Below are positions 19,289 through 31,325 of a stretch of 64,000 bases of DNA, piece after piece. Each line of letters opens with the position of its first letter. The stretch's first letter is position 1. The translations under genes and the position numbers were made by a program. The stretch comes from Peribacillus asahii (GTDB lineage Bacteria > Bacillota > Bacilli > Bacillales > DSM-1321): NCBI RefSeq assembly GCF_003570725.1, contig NZ_QWVS01000015.1, positions 1 to 64,000 on the forward strand. The letters run 5' to 3'. The notes beneath the pieces were generated by a model. That model saw nothing but the letters and a program-made list of their open reading frames with translations. It was not told the DNA's origin and did no database searches.

Positions 19289-20581
19289 TTATTTAGCTTC
19301 AACTGTTTTGCTGTTTTCAACTAAGAAATCAATAGCTTTTTTAATTTGTAGATCGCCTTTAATTGCATCTAAGTTTCCAAGAGCTTTTTTGATTGCGTCT
19401 ACTTCCATATTGTACATTGCAGCCATTTTAGCTAATTCAGCTTCTACGTCTTCTTCTGTAGCTTCAAGTTTCTCAGCTTCAGCAATTGCTTCAAGCACTA
19501 AGCTTGTGCGGACTTGACCTTCTGCTTCTTCTTTCATTTGGCCTTTTAACGCCTCTTCGTCTTGACCAGAGAATTGGAAGTACAATTCTAAGTTCAATCC
19601 TTGTTGTTGTAAGCGTCCAGCAAAATCTTGCATCATGCGATCTACTTCGTTAGAAACCATTACTTCAGGAAGATCGATTTGAGCACCTTCAACAGCTTGA
19701 CCAATTACAGCATTTTGGATGAAGTGTTCTTCTTCATGCTTTTTGTCATGCTCTAATTTAGCTTTTGTTTTTTCTCTAAGTTCTGCAATAGTTTCTACTT
19801 CATCATCAACATCTTTCGCGAATTCATCGTCTAATTCAGGAAGTTGTTTCGCTTTGATTTCGTGAACTTTTACTTTGAATACAGCTGGTTTACCAGCAAG
19901 CTCTGCAGCGTGGTACTCTTCTGGGAACGTTACTTCAACGTCTTTCTCAGCACCTGCTTCAAGACCGATTAGTTGATCTTCGAATCCTGGGATGAAAGAG
20001 TTAGAACCAAGCTCTAAAGAATAGTTTTCACCTTTTCCACCTTCAAATGCTTCACCGTCAACGAATCCTTCGAAGTCAATTACAACTGTATCACCTGAAA
20101 CTGCTGCGCCTTCTTCTTTCACAACTAGCTCAGCTTGACGCTCTTGTTGCTTTTTCAATTCAGCTTCTACATCTTCATCTGTAACTGTTGTATCAAACTT
20201 TTCTACTTCAAGTCCTTTATAGTTACCTAATTTTACTTCAGGTTTTACTGTTACAGTCGCTGTGAAAATAAGGTTTTCACCTTTTTCCATTTTTTCGATG
20301 TCGATTTCTGGACGATCTACAGGTGAAATTCCTGCTTCTTCGACAGCTTTTGCATAAGCTTCTGGAAGAATCTCGTCAAGAGCATCTTGGTATAAAGATT
20401 CTACACCGAATTTCTTTTCAAATAATGGACGAGGCATTTTCCCTTTACGGAAGCCAGGTACGTTTACTTGCTTTACTACTTTTTTGAACGCTTTGTCTAA
20501 ACCAGCGTTTACTGTTGCTGCGTCTACTTCAACCGTTAAAACTCCAACGTTTCCTTCTTGCTTTTCCCATTTAACAGACAT
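19289..20581 (-). CDS. tig: Trigger factor
   Basis: Ribosome-bound chaperone and peptidyl-prolyl isomerase. The 430-aa protein contains the ribosome-binding signature GFRKGKMPR near residue 45, a central FKBP-type domain (about 160-245; [25 protein letters not shown]) and a long acidic helical C-terminal domain. Full length and intact. The ATG is preceded by GGAGGG. Confidence 0.97.
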   Translation of the reverse strand: MSVKWEKQEGNVGVLTVEVDAATVNAGLDKAFKKVVKQVNVPGFRKGKMPRPLFEKKFGVESLYQDALDEILPEAYAKAVEEAGISPVDRPEIDIEKMEKGENLIFTATVTVKPEVKLGNYKGLEVEKFDTTVTDEDVEAELKKQQERQAELVVKEEGAAVSGDTVVIDFEGFVDGEAFEGGKGENYSLELGSNSFIPGFEDQLIGLEAGAEKDVEVTFPEEYHAAELAGKPAVFKVKVHEIKAKQLPELDDEFAKDVDDEVETIAELREKTKAKLEHDKKHEEEHFIQNAVIGQAVEGAQIDLPEVMVSNEVDRMMQDFAGRLQQQGLNLELYFQFSGQDEEALKGQMKEEAEGQVRTSLVLEAIAEAEKLEATEEDVEAELAKMAAMYNMEVDAIKKALGNLDAIKGDLQIKKAIDFLVENSKTVEAK

Positions 20582-20724
20582 GTGTTTCCCTCCAAAAATC
20601 TATATACGTCAAGAATAAGCATGGATGAATCTGCTTTGCAATTCTTAACAAGTCATCCCTCAAATATACCCAAATTATTTGGATATTCTCGTTTTTTTGT
20701 ACGAGCGTATAGTACAACCACTAC

Positions 20725-20752
20725 ATTATACCACAGCTTCCTCTTCTTTCAA
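20725..20752 (-). promoter_or_regulatory. Sigma-A promoter of tig
   Basis: TTGAAA (20747-20752), 16 bases, TATAAT (20725-20730) on the minus strand, abutting the end of ysoA. Both hexamers are near consensus. Confidence 0.65.
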
Positions 20753-20762
20753 CAGCAATAGG

Positions 20763-21779
20763 TTAAATAATGGGATAAGAAATTGCTTCAATTTCTTTTA
20801 AGTAGTCTAAACACTCTTTTACAGCTTGTTCTTCTGTTTCATAAATAAGAGCAGATCGCTCACAAAAGTCTTCTCCTGTCATATACTGTTCTGCTAAAGC
20901 ATGGTAGGCTGCTGCAATGGCCGCACCATCCCATTCAAGTTCAAATGGATATAACAAAAAGCTGTGCCTTTCTAGCAAACTATGTACCATTTCCAGCAAG
21001 CTCGGATTTCTTTGTGCCAATTTTTGTTCTGCTAAATCCCATACTTTTTTAAAAAAAGGATACTCTTTCAAATTCGGTAAATGAGCTGGAATCAAAGAAG
21101 AGACTTGTGAAAACTTCCTTACTTCCACGGCTTGTATATAGTCTTGCTCTTTTAATATATTCAACAGCATTGTTTTAAAAAAAGGATGATTCTCTTCCTC
21201 TTGCAGAAATTGTTGAATATCATCGATAAACGGACGCACATTCATCTGTGAAAGCATATTAATTGTATTAAGCAATTGTTGTTCATTTTTCCCATTAAAC
21301 AAAGGCTCTTGTTGAAGCTTTTGCTTTAATTGACTTTCATGCTGCTCCGCTTCTATATCTCTTTCTTCTAATGCCCGTTTACTAAAGGAAAGCATCTGCT
21401 CAAACTGTTCCATTTTATCAAATGGGATTTGATGTTCTTGAAACAATAGCTCAATCATCTCCACGATTTCCTCATGCTCCCCTAATTGCACAAGCACCAT
21501 CAAGTACATATTCGTAATTTGAAAATAGTCACCAATCCCTCGGTGCAATAATTCCTTACATAATTGTTTAGCTTCTTTATAATCTTGGAGCTCGATTAAC
21601 GAAACGAGCAACCCTACATTTCCTTCAGCGTGTTCCTGATCTAATTCCCTCGCTTGACTAAATAATCCGGCTGCCTGCTTATACTGTTTATTTTCTAGCG
21701 CCTCCGTCCCCTTCGTAACTAAGCGATGATGTAAATTAGGAAACAGGACCACATTATTTCCATCTTTTCTCTCATTCAT
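20763..21779 (-). CDS. ysoA: TPR-repeat protein YsoA
   Basis: Cytoplasmic protein of unknown function with tetratricopeptide-like helical repeats in the first ~130 residues (ALENKQYKQAAGLFSQARELD, LIELQDYKEAKQLCKELL). The family is found at this position, between tig and leuD, in B. subtilis. I prefer the ATG at 21779 (MNERKDGNNVVLF, 338 aa) because a GAGGCGG-like site precedes it. An ATG at 21803 lacks any such site. No catalytic motif is visible. Confidence 0.85.
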   Translation of the reverse strand: MNERKDGNNVVLFPNLHHRLVTKGTEALENKQYKQAAGLFSQARELDQEHAEGNVGLLVSLIELQDYKEAKQLCKELLHRGIGDYFQITNMYLMVLVQLGEHEEIVEMIELLFQEHQIPFDKMEQFEQMLSFSKRALEERDIEAEQHESQLKQKLQQEPLFNGKNEQQLLNTINMLSQMNVRPFIDDIQQFLQEEENHPFFKTMLLNILKEQDYIQAVEVRKFSQVSSLIPAHLPNLKEYPFFKKVWDLAEQKLAQRNPSLLEMVHSLLERHSFLLYPFELEWDGAAIAAAYHALAEQYMTGEDFCERSALIYETEEQAVKECLDYLKEIEAISYPII

Positions 21780-21841
21780 TAACCATTCCGCCTCACCGTT
21801 CATTTTTGAAAATCAGTGTAGCATGGAATGAAATGATTTTC

Positions 21842-21887
21842 AAAAAAAAATCCCGTATGGCTCAAAGAAACCGAGACCATACAGGAT
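21842..21887 (-). terminator. Terminator of the ilv-leu operon
   Basis: Minus-strand stem TCCTGTATGG / CCATACGGGA followed by nine T residues, after the leuD stop codon. Confidence 0.88.
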
Positions 21888-21915
21888 AAAATTTTCGCTC
21901 ACTGTCTCTTCTAAA

Positions 21916-22515
21916 TTAAATAGAAGAGATTGGCATTTTTTGTTGCTCATAGCTTTTAATTTGTTCTTCGTATTGCTCAGTAATGGAAATCTCATCCCAC
22001 CCATTAACAAGCATTTCCTTCCAGTATGGATGGAATTCAAATTCAGCTTCAAATCCTGATTGATCATAAACCTTTTGATTTGGAAGATCGATAGTTAGCT
22101 CATAGCCAGATTCTACACCTTTTTTCATTAATTCAGCCACTTGCTCTTCTGTTAAAACAATCGGAACAATCCCATTCTTCATGCAATTGTTTCTAAAAAT
22201 ATCAGCAAAGGAAGGAGCAATTACAATATTAAAACCATAATCAAGTAAAGCCCATGGTGCATGCTCACGAGAAGAGCCGCAACCGAAGTTTTCACCTGCA
22301 ATTAAAATAGACGCACCTTTATTTTGCTCTTGATTTAGTTCAAAATCTGGACGATCATTTCCTTCTTCATCAAAACGCCAGTTGAAAAATAAAAATTGAC
22401 CAAATCCGCTACGCTCAATTCGTTTTAAAAATTGTTTTGGAATAATTTGATCCGTATCTACATTTTTACGGTCCATAACCGCTGTTTTTCCTGTAAAAAC
22501 CTTAATCGGTTCCAT
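21916..22515 (-). CDS. leuD: 3-isopropylmalate dehydratase small subunit
   Basis: Swivelling domain of isopropylmalate isomerase, which converts 2- to 3-isopropylmalate together with LeuC in leucine synthesis. The 199-aa protein shows NVDTDQIIPKQFLKR and GENFGCGSSREHAPWAL, the active-site swivel loop. The ATG at 22515 (MEPIKVFTGK) has GGAGGTG at ideal distance; the upstream ATG at 22530 overlaps that site. Last gene of the operon. Confidence 0.97.
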   Translation of the reverse strand: MEPIKVFTGKTAVMDRKNVDTDQIIPKQFLKRIERSGFGQFLFFNWRFDEEGNDRPDFELNQEQNKGASILIAGENFGCGSSREHAPWALLDYGFNIVIAPSFADIFRNNCMKNGIVPIVLTEEQVAELMKKGVESGYELTIDLPNQKVYDQSGFEAEFEFHPYWKEMLVNGWDEISITEQYEEQIKSYEQQKMPISSI

Positions 22516-22544
22516 CTTCGGCACCTCCATTTATATATTAATGT

Positions 22545-23957
22545 TTAATGAGCTCCTACAGTTGGAGCTTCCCATGTTCTAATATCAACAAACTTTCCAG
22601 TAATAGCCGCTGCTACAGCCATCGCAGGGCTAACTAAGTGCGTACGTGCGCCTGCTCCTTGACGACCTTCAAAATTTCGGTTAGAAGTAGAAGCACAATG
22701 CTCTCCAGCTGGTACTCCGTCTGGATTCATACCCAAACACATACTACAGCCAGAATCACGCCATTCAAAGCCAGCTGCTTTGAAAATCTGATCTAATCCT
22801 TCTTCCTCAGCCTGTTTTTTCACATTTTGTGAACCAGGTACAACCATAGCCCGAACACCTTGATGAACTTTTTGACCTTCAAGCATGGACGCCGCTTGGC
22901 GTAAATCCTCAATACGAGAGTTTGTGCATGAGCCGATAAACACATGCTGTACTTCGATATCTGTAATTGCTTGACCTTCTTTAAGTCCCATATATTGAAG
23001 TGCATTTTTCAACTCTACAGGATCAAACGTTCCATCTGATTCACGCGGAATCATTGCATCTACACCGCTTGCCATTCCAGGGTTTGTCCCCCAGCTAACC
23101 ATCGGTGGAATAGCGCTGCCATCTAACACAATTTCGCGGTCATATACAGCATCTTCATCACTAGCTAATGACTTCCAATCTTCTACCGCACGTTCAAACT
23201 CTTCACCTTTTGGTGCGTATTTTCTTCCTTTAATATAAGAGAACGTCGTTTCATCAGGAGCTACTAGCCCAGCTCTTGCTCCACCTTCAATCGACATATT
23301 ACATACCGTCATTCTTTCTTCCATCGACATATTCTCGAATACTTCGCCACAATACTCAATAATATAGCCTGTTCCAAAATCTACACCAAATTTAGAAATA
23401 ATGTATAAAATAACATCCTTTGCATTAACACCTTTACCTAACTTACCATTGACTTCAAGCTTTAATGTCTTTGGCTTCGTTTGCCATAATGTTTGTGTCG
23501 CTAATACATGCTCCACTTCACTCGTTCCAATTCCAAATGCAATCGAACCGAACGCACCATGAGTAGACGTATGGCTATCACCACATACAATGGTCATACC
23601 AGGTTGTGTAAGACCTAATTCTGGTCCAATAACGTGAACAATCCCTTGTTCAGGGCTGTCCAAATCCGCTAGACGAATCCCAAACTCTTTACAATTTTGT
23701 TCAAGAGCAGACAATTGCTTTTGAGCAATTTCATCTTGAATGAAATAACGATTAATTGTTGGAACATTGTGATCCATCGTCGCAAATGTACGATCCGGTC
23801 TTCTTACTTTACGTCCCTTTAATCTAAGCCCTTCAAAAGCTTGCGGCGATGTTACTTCATGAATAAATTGTAGGTCGATATATAATAAATCTGGTTTATT
23901 CTCCTCAGCTGCTACAATGTGACGCTCCCATATTTTTTCAATAATGGACTTTCCCAT
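22545..23957 (-). CDS. leuC: 3-isopropylmalate dehydratase large subunit
   Basis: Aconitase-family 4Fe-4S enzyme subunit. The 470-aa protein shows [16 protein letters not shown], the first cluster cysteine in [13 protein letters not shown] and the other two in [13 protein letters not shown]. The ATG at 23957 ([10 protein letters not shown]) follows GAGGTGG; the TTG at 23972 lies upstream of that site and is unlikely. It is separated from leuB by 215 bp that contain two hairpins, unusually long for an operon interior. Confidence 0.97.
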   Translation of the reverse strand: MGKSIIEKIWERHIVAAEENKPDLLYIDLQFIHEVTSPQAFEGLRLKGRKVRRPDRTFATMDHNVPTINRYFIQDEIAQKQLSALEQNCKEFGIRLADLDSPEQGIVHVIGPELGLTQPGMTIVCGDSHTSTHGAFGSIAFGIGTSEVEHVLATQTLWQTKPKTLKLEVNGKLGKGVNAKDVILYIISKFGVDFGTGYIIEYCGEVFENMSMEERMTVCNMSIEGGARAGLVAPDETTFSYIKGRKYAPKGEEFERAVEDWKSLASDEDAVYDREIVLDGSAIPPMVSWGTNPGMASGVDAMIPRESDGTFDPVELKNALQYMGLKEGQAITDIEVQHVFIGSCTNSRIEDLRQAASMLEGQKVHQGVRAMVVPGSQNVKKQAEEEGLDQIFKAAGFEWRDSGCSMCLGMNPDGVPAGEHCASTSNRNFEGRQGAGARTHLVSPAMAVAAAITGKFVDIRTWEAPTVGAH

Positions 23958-23999
23958 CTTGTTCCACCTCAATCATTTTAGATTTTTTAAGAAAAGCGC

Positions 24000-24079
24000 A
24001 AGCGTTGGAAAGCTAGAAGATGAAGTCGATTTTTAACTTAATCGACTAAATAAACTGCCACTCGACAGACTATACGCTT
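24000..24079. repeat. Nested inverted repeat between leuB and leuC
   Basis: An outer pair AAGCGT (24000-24005) / ACGCTT (24074-24079) encloses a perfect pair AGTCGATT (24024-24031) / AATCGACT (24040-24047). It begins with AAAAGCGCAAGCG, a motif echoed in the leuA-leuB gap, so it looks like an intergenic repeat family. Confidence 0.5.
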
Positions 24080-24128
24080 ACACTGAACATCGAAACATCT
24101 CGAAATCTTTATACTTATTAATCTTTTA

Positions 24129-24160
24129 TAAAAAACACGACCTACTGAGAAGGCCGTGTC
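24129..24160 (-). terminator. Terminator-like hairpin inside the operon (leuB-leuC)
   Basis: On the minus strand ACACGGCCT / AGGTCGTGT with a seven-base loop is followed by TTTTTT. It lies 13 bp downstream of leuB and would reduce leuC-leuD expression relative to upstream genes. Confidence 0.65.
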
Positions 24161-24172
24161 TAAAAACAGCTG

Positions 24173-25285
24173 TTATACACGTGCTCCTGTAACGTTAGAA
24201 GTCGCCTCTTGAGCTAACAAAACTGTTTTAATTTCAGCAACCATTTCACTCGTCGATAACTTCGTTGATTGCTCATCTGCAATATCACCTGTTCTAAAGC
24301 CTTTTTCAAGCACTGCTTCAACCGCTTGTTCTACCGCGTTTGCTTCAGCTTCTAGGCCAAATGATAAGCGTAACAGCGATGCGGCAGATAAGATTGTCGC
24401 AATCGGGTTCGCTAAATTCTGCCCTGCAATATCAGGAGCTGAACCGTGAATTGGTTCATATAGATTCGGTCCATTCGTTGAAATAGAAGCTGATGGAAGC
24501 ATTCCTAGTGATCCAGTAAGAACAGATGCTTCATCACTTAAAATGTCGCCGAATAAGTTTTCTGTTACAACAACATCAAATTGTTTTGGGTTACGAATAA
24601 GTTGCATCGCTGCATTGTCCACAAGCATATGCTCTAACGTTACATCTGGATATTCTTTCGCAATCTCCTCAGCTGTTTCACGCCACATTCTGCTTGATTC
24701 TAATACATTTGCCTTATCAACCGATGTTACTTTCTTTGTTCTGTTGCTAGCCAATTCAAAAGCAAGTTTAATAATGCGGTGCATTTCTTCTTTTGTATAG
24801 AAAAGTGTATCGACTACAGCGTCTTTACCTTCTCTTGTCACTCGTTCACTTGGTTTCCCAAAGTATAGGCCGCCCGTTAATTCACGAACGATAACAAAAT
24901 CAGCACCCTCAATTAATTCTTTTTTAAGAGGAGAAGCTTCCGATAAACTCGAATAGTAACTGATTGGTCGAAGATTCGCATATAGATTAAGCTCTTTACG
25001 AATTTTTAATAGACCGCGTTCTGGGCGGATATCGACAGGATGGTTATCCCATTTCGGTCCACCAACTGCTCCTAATAATACAGCGTCACTTTTTCGACAA
25101 ATATCCACTGTTTCATCTGGCAGAGGTGATCCCGTATTATCTATCGCTCCGCCACCAATTTCACCGTATTGAAATTCGAATTCGTGTCCAAATTTTTGAG
25201 CAACAGCTTCGAGTATTTCTACAGCTCCTTTTGTTACTTCTTTTCCAATGCCATCGCCTGGCAGCACAGCTATATTCCCTTTCAT
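24173..25285 (-). CDS. leuB: 3-isopropylmalate dehydrogenase
   Basis: NAD-dependent oxidative decarboxylation of 3-isopropylmalate to 2-oxoisocaproate. The 370-aa protein begins GNIAVLPGDGIGKEVTKGA and shows the substrate arginines in RPERGLLKIRKELNLYANLRP, FVIVRELTGGLYFG, the lysine in SVDKANVLESS and the NAD-site segment EPIHGSAPDIAGQNLANPIA. Intact. Upstream of its start is the hairpin at 25337-25368; downstream is a terminator-like hairpin. Confidence 0.97.
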   Translation of the reverse strand: MKGNIAVLPGDGIGKEVTKGAVEILEAVAQKFGHEFEFQYGEIGGGAIDNTGSPLPDETVDICRKSDAVLLGAVGGPKWDNHPVDIRPERGLLKIRKELNLYANLRPISYYSSLSEASPLKKELIEGADFVIVRELTGGLYFGKPSERVTREGKDAVVDTLFYTKEEMHRIIKLAFELASNRTKKVTSVDKANVLESSRMWRETAEEIAKEYPDVTLEHMLVDNAAMQLIRNPKQFDVVVTENLFGDILSDEASVLTGSLGMLPSASISTNGPNLYEPIHGSAPDIAGQNLANPIATILSAASLLRLSFGLEAEANAVEQAVEAVLEKGFRTGDIADEQSTKLSTSEMVAEIKTVLLAQEATSNVTGARV

Positions 25286-25336
25286 CGAAAACTCCCCTTC
25301 CTAAAAACCCATTGAAATATTTCTTCCATTGAATAG

Positions 25337-25368
25337 GCAAGCACCCGTACATAATGAAGGGCGCTTGC
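25337..25368. repeat. REP-like hairpin between leuA and leuB
   Basis: GCAAGCACCC (25337-25346) pairs with GGGCGCTTGC (25359-25368), one G-T wobble, twelve-base loop. No T-run follows on the minus strand, so RNA processing or stability control is more likely than termination. Confidence 0.55.
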
Positions 25369-25382
25369 GCTTTGCTCATCTA

Positions 25383-27969
<2,587 letters not shown>

Positions 27970-27997
27970 TTAGTTTTTAGTTAATTCATTTATTAAA

Positions 27998-28519
27998 TTA
28001 AACAATCGTTTGGGCCTTGCTGCTTTTACTATTGGCTAACTGCATTCCGCGTGGGAAAGCAGCCGTTCCTGTTCGAGCTAACTCTTTAATGCCATATGGT
28101 TTAATCAGTTCAATAAAAGCTTCAATCTTATCAGATTCACCTGTAATTTGAACTGTTAAGCTATCTTTACTGACATCAATAACAGAAGCACGGAAAGGTT
28201 CAATAACAGCATATATTTCAGCTCGCGTTTGACTTGTCACTTGAACTTTAATCAGTGCCAATTCGCGCGCAACGATTGCTTGATTACTAATATCATTTAC
28301 TTTTAATACATCAATTTGTTTATGAAGCTGTTTAGTTATTTGTTCGATAACTGTTTCATCATCTACTTGAACAACGACGGTGATTCTTGAAATCCCTTCT
28401 TGCTCAGAAGAACCAACCGTAATGCTTTCAATGTTGTAATTTCTTTTTGTAAACAGGTTCGTAATCCGATTAAGAACTCCTGGCCTATTGTTTACAGTAA
28501 GAGTAAGAATTCCTTTCAT
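27998..28519 (-). CDS. ilvH: Acetolactate synthase small (regulatory) subunit
   Basis: ACT-domain subunit that gives feedback sensitivity to the IlvB catalytic subunit. The 173-aa protein begins KGILTLTVNNRPGVLNRITNLF, a classic ACT motif (residues about 4-75), followed by the C-terminal ALS small-subunit domain with FRASVIDVS. Starts two bases after ilvB ends. Confidence 0.96.
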   Translation of the reverse strand: MKGILTLTVNNRPGVLNRITNLFTKRNYNIESITVGSSEQEGISRITVVVQVDDETVIEQITKQLHKQIDVLKVNDISNQAIVARELALIKVQVTSQTRAEIYAVIEPFRASVIDVSKDSLTVQITGESDKIEAFIELIKPYGIKELARTGTAAFPRGMQLANSKSSKAQTIV

Positions 28520-28521
28520 GA

Positions 28522-30234
28522 TTACACTCCTTCCATTTCATGGAGAGCTTTTCCTGCTGCTACCATCGGATACACATTTTCTTCTGGTTTGACACGGAAA
28601 TCGATTAATACAGGACCATCGATTGCCAATGCTTCCTCAATGCGCGCGCTTGCTTCTTCTTCCGTGCTTACTGAAAAGCCAGGAATACCGTAAGCATCCG
28701 CTAATTTCACAAAATCAGGCTGTGATTTGAATACACTTTGTGAATAACGCTTCTCGTAGAAAAGTTCTTGCCATTGTCTAACCATTCCTAAAACTCCATT
28801 ATTAAGAATGATGATTTTGACTGGTAAGTTTCTTTCTGCGATTACGCCTAGTTCTTGGCTGCACATTTGGAAACCACCATCACCTGAAATGGAAAGCACG
28901 GTAGCTTCAGGGTTCGCAAGCTGTGCACCAAGTGCTGAAGGTAAACCAAAGCCCATTGTGCCAAGTCCGCCGGAAGTAACCCATGAATTCGGTTTATTAA
29001 AGCGATAGTATTGCGCTGCCCACATTTGATGTTGACCGACATCCGTTGTAACGATGGCCTCTCCATTTGTTTTTTCATGAAGAAGTTCAATCACTCGTTG
29101 TGGCATTAAATATTCATCAGACGATGTATAGCGCAATGGAAATTCTTTATTCCACTTAGCAAGTTGATTCATCCACTCAGTAATTCCAGGTTTTTTACCA
29201 TTCTGAGCAATTAACTCTGCCAATGCTTCTTTTGCATCACCAACAACCGGGATTTTCGTTGGAACGTTTTTCCCAATTTCAGCTGGGTCAATATCGATAT
29301 GAGCAACGGTTGCATTAGGTGCAAAGTCTGAAAGTCTACCTGTTAAGCGGTCGTCAAATCGAGCGCCGATATTGACGAGTAAATCACATTCTGATAAAGC
29401 CATGTTGGCTGCATAACAACCATGCATGCCGGCAAGCCCAACGTATTGTGCATGATCCGCCGGGAATCCGCCAAGTCCAAGTAAAGTATGAACAACTGGA
29501 AGACCTTGTTGCTCTGCATATTCTAATAGTTGATCAGCTGCCTTCGAATGAAGAACACCCGCACCCGCAAGAATGACCGGCTTTTTAGCACCACTCACAG
29601 CCTCAACTAATTTGCGAATTTGCAAATAGTTCGGTTTCGTTGTTGGCTGATAACCTGGAAGATCCATCTCAGGTTCTAAGTGTGAAATCGCTTCTCCAAT
29701 TGCCATATCTTTCGGAATATCAATTAATACAGGACCCGGACGGCCAGTTGATGCGATATAAAAAGCTTCTTTAATAATCCGTGGAAAATCTTTAGGATCT
29801 CTCACTTGATAATTATGTTTGGTAATCGGAGTCGTAATTCCAAGAATATCTGCCTCTTGGAACGCATCGGAACCAATCAATCCAGTAGCCACTTGCCCAG
29901 TAAAAACAACTAACGGTAAAGAATCAATCATAGCATCCGCTAAACCTGTTACAATATTCGTTGCACCAGGCCCTGATGTTACGATTACTACTCCCGGTTT
30001 GCCTGTAATTCTTGCATACCCTTCCGCTGCATGAATTGCGCCTTGCTCATGCCTTGTTAAAACATGGAACAAACCTGAATTATATAGTTTATCGTAAATT
30101 GGTAATGCAGCACCGCCAGGATAGCCGAAAATAACATCTACATTTTCCCTTTTCAATGCTTCTGTTAAAAATTCAGCACCAGTGTACTTTACTTGCTCAC
30201 TCTTCCTGCCAGCTGCTACAGTCTTCTGCGTCAT
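28522..30234 (-). CDS. ilvB: Acetolactate synthase large (catalytic) subunit
   Basis: Thiamine-diphosphate enzyme making acetolactate from pyruvate. The 570-aa protein shows the catalytic Glu in [18 protein letters not shown]/substrate segments in GLGGFPADH, and the ThDP-Mg motif [31 protein letters not shown] chose the ATG at 30234 ([11 protein letters not shown]), nine bases from GGAGGGG; the ATG at 30252 overlaps that site. It is the first gene of ilvB-ilvH-ilvC-leuA-leuB-leuC-leuD, behind a T-box leader. Confidence 0.97.
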   Translation of the reverse strand: MTQKTVAAGRKSEQVKYTGAEFLTEALKRENVDVIFGYPGGAALPIYDKLYNSGLFHVLTRHEQGAIHAAEGYARITGKPGVVIVTSGPGATNIVTGLADAMIDSLPLVVFTGQVATGLIGSDAFQEADILGITTPITKHNYQVRDPKDFPRIIKEAFYIASTGRPGPVLIDIPKDMAIGEAISHLEPEMDLPGYQPTTKPNYLQIRKLVEAVSGAKKPVILAGAGVLHSKAADQLLEYAEQQGLPVVHTLLGLGGFPADHAQYVGLAGMHGCYAANMALSECDLLVNIGARFDDRLTGRLSDFAPNATVAHIDIDPAEIGKNVPTKIPVVGDAKEALAELIAQNGKKPGITEWMNQLAKWNKEFPLRYTSSDEYLMPQRVIELLHEKTNGEAIVTTDVGQHQMWAAQYYRFNKPNSWVTSGGLGTMGFGLPSALGAQLANPEATVLSISGDGGFQMCSQELGVIAERNLPVKIIILNNGVLGMVRQWQELFYEKRYSQSVFKSQPDFVKLADAYGIPGFSVSTEEEASARIEEALAIDGPVLIDFRVKPEENVYPMVAAGKALHEMEGV

Positions 30235-30291
30235 ACGAATAGTCCCCTCCATTTTCCTTTTAAATATTTTAATATTTCAGCCATTTCTGAA

Positions 30292-30600
30292 TATAAAAAA
30301 GCCTCTTCCATCCCAATTCGCTTGCATATAGCAAACCAAAGGGGTGAAAGAGGCTATTTGGCCTATCCACGGTACCACCCTTTTTCGTACAAAACTTTCT
30401 GTACGCACTTTCTTTTTTTGATAACGGGTGCTGGTTTTGCACCCGTTCAGTTCTACTAGTTGACCGTTCAAACTGAAACTCCAAGGTGAGTTCATCTCTC
30501 GGGACAATACCGGCTCTCAGCAAGTACCGGCTCTCTGTGACTGCCTAACGAAGGACTACTTATCCTCTTCAATGTTTTACACATAATTTATGTTTTCAAA
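30292..30600 (-). promoter_or_regulatory. T-box leader (leucine-type) of the ilv-leu operon
   Basis: The minus-strand leader carries the T-box sequence AGGGTGGTACCGTGG (30367-30381), which pairs with uncharged tRNA. After it come a terminator (stem AGCCTCTTTCA / TGGAAGAGGCT, T-run, 30294-30356) and, upstream, a long stem I with two GAGAGCCGGTA copies. The specifier read as GAA-CTC-ACC places CTC at 30488-30490, a leucine codon, as known for B. subtilis ilv-leu. The specifier is inferred by pattern rather than by folding. Confidence 0.93.
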
Positions 30601-30634
30601 GTTTTTTAAAATTTGTTGTGTTGTATTTGTCGTA

Positions 30635-30663
30635 ATAATACGCTGAATTTAAGAAGGAGTCAA
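30635..30663 (-). promoter_or_regulatory. Sigma-A promoter of ilvB
   Basis: TTGACT (30658-30663), 17-base spacer, TATTAT (30635-30640) on the minus strand, upstream of the T-box leader. Confidence 0.75.
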
Positions 30664-30676
30664 CAGGTTTTTTAAG

Positions 30677-30691
30677 AATTGTTTGATAATT
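30677..30691. promoter_or_regulatory. CodY-like site upstream of ilvB
   Basis: Minus-strand AATTATCAAACAATT matches AATTTTCWGAAAATT with three mismatches, directly upstream of the -35 box. B. subtilis ilv-leu is a CodY target; this match alone is weak. Confidence 0.35.
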
Positions 30692-30707
30692 CTAATTCAT
30701 CACTTTT

Positions 30708-30723
30708 TTGTATACGCTTACAT
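30708..30723 (-). promoter_or_regulatory. CcpA cre site upstream of ilvB
   Basis: Minus-strand ATGTAAGCGTATACAA fits the cre consensus WTGNAANCGNWNNCAW at every defined position. It is centred about 88 bp upstream of the predicted transcription start, close to the activating cre known for B. subtilis ilv-leu. Confidence 0.7.
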
Positions 30724-30920
30724 CCGCGTTATTATCTTATTTTCCTACAAAAATTTTATTTTATAAAAAAAAATTAATAAAAAAATGCGATTCTTAGTAC
30801 ATAAACAATTTATTCCATATTATTTTCCAACTAGTTCCTAAATAACTAATTTATCATTTTAATGGAATAAAATTACCAAAACTTCAAAACAACATATGCC
30901 TTTGTTCAAAGAGCTCCTCA
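30724..30920. other. AT-rich gap, nothing recognised
   Basis: Very AT-rich sequence between the ilv-leu control region and the terminator of the GNAT gene. No ORF with a ribosome binding site and no clear hairpin. Confidence 0.6.
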
Positions 30921-30969
30921 AAAAAACTGAGAGCGAAACAGATTGAACTGTTTCGCTCTCAGTTTTTTC
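30921..30969. terminator. Bidirectional terminator after the GNAT gene
   Basis: Perfect 16-bp stem ACTGAGAGCGAAACAG (30926-30941) / CTGTTTCGCTCTCAGT (30948-30963), six-base loop, flanked by A6 and T6 runs, so it works on either strand. Confidence 0.92.
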
Positions 30970-30970
30970 A

Positions 30971-31246
30971 TTACTTAGCAATTATATCTTGATATTCTTT
31001 ATTTTTTTCAAACTCTCTTACAACAAAGGAACACTCTGGCACAATCTTAAGATTTTCCTGACGAGCAAATTCAACAACTTTTTCAACGAGTTGGTTACCA
31101 ATTTTTTGTCCGCGCAGCTTCTCGGAAACGTATGTATGATCAACTGTAATTTGCTTATCTCCGGAATGCACATACGTAATTTCCGCTAATTTCTCACCAT
31201 CTGTTTCAATAAAAAAGCGATTTTCCCCATGCTCAATATTTGCCAT
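30971..31246 (-). CDS. Small GNAT-family N-acetyltransferase (COG2388/YjdJ-like)
   Basis: Compact 91-aa acetyltransferase-fold protein. It shows the TYVSEKLRGQKIGNQLVEKVVEFAR segment, whose RGQKIG is the acetyl-CoA pyrophosphate loop, and the C-terminal PECSFV typical of the YjdJ/At1g77540 subfamily. I chose ATG 31246 (MANIEHGENRF), which has GGAGGG eight bases upstream; a longer frame to 31285 lacks such a site. The substrate is unknown. It occupies the interval where B. subtilis has ysnF-ysnE-ysnD; it is probably unrelated to ysnE beyond the GNAT fold. Confidence 0.85.
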   Translation of the reverse strand: MANIEHGENRFFIETDGEKLAEITYVHSGDKQITVDHTYVSEKLRGQKIGNQLVEKVVEFARQENLKIVPECSFVVREFEKNKEYQDIIAK

Positions 31247-31325
31247 GTTCTTCCCTCCTATTTTTCTAAAACATGGAAATATCATACATTATTTAAACCA
31301 ATAATTCAAATAACAGAATCCGTTT

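Noticed and set aside
30269..30523. Minus-strand ORFs of 76-84 residues upstream of ilvB
   Set aside because: They lie entirely inside the T-box leader RNA.
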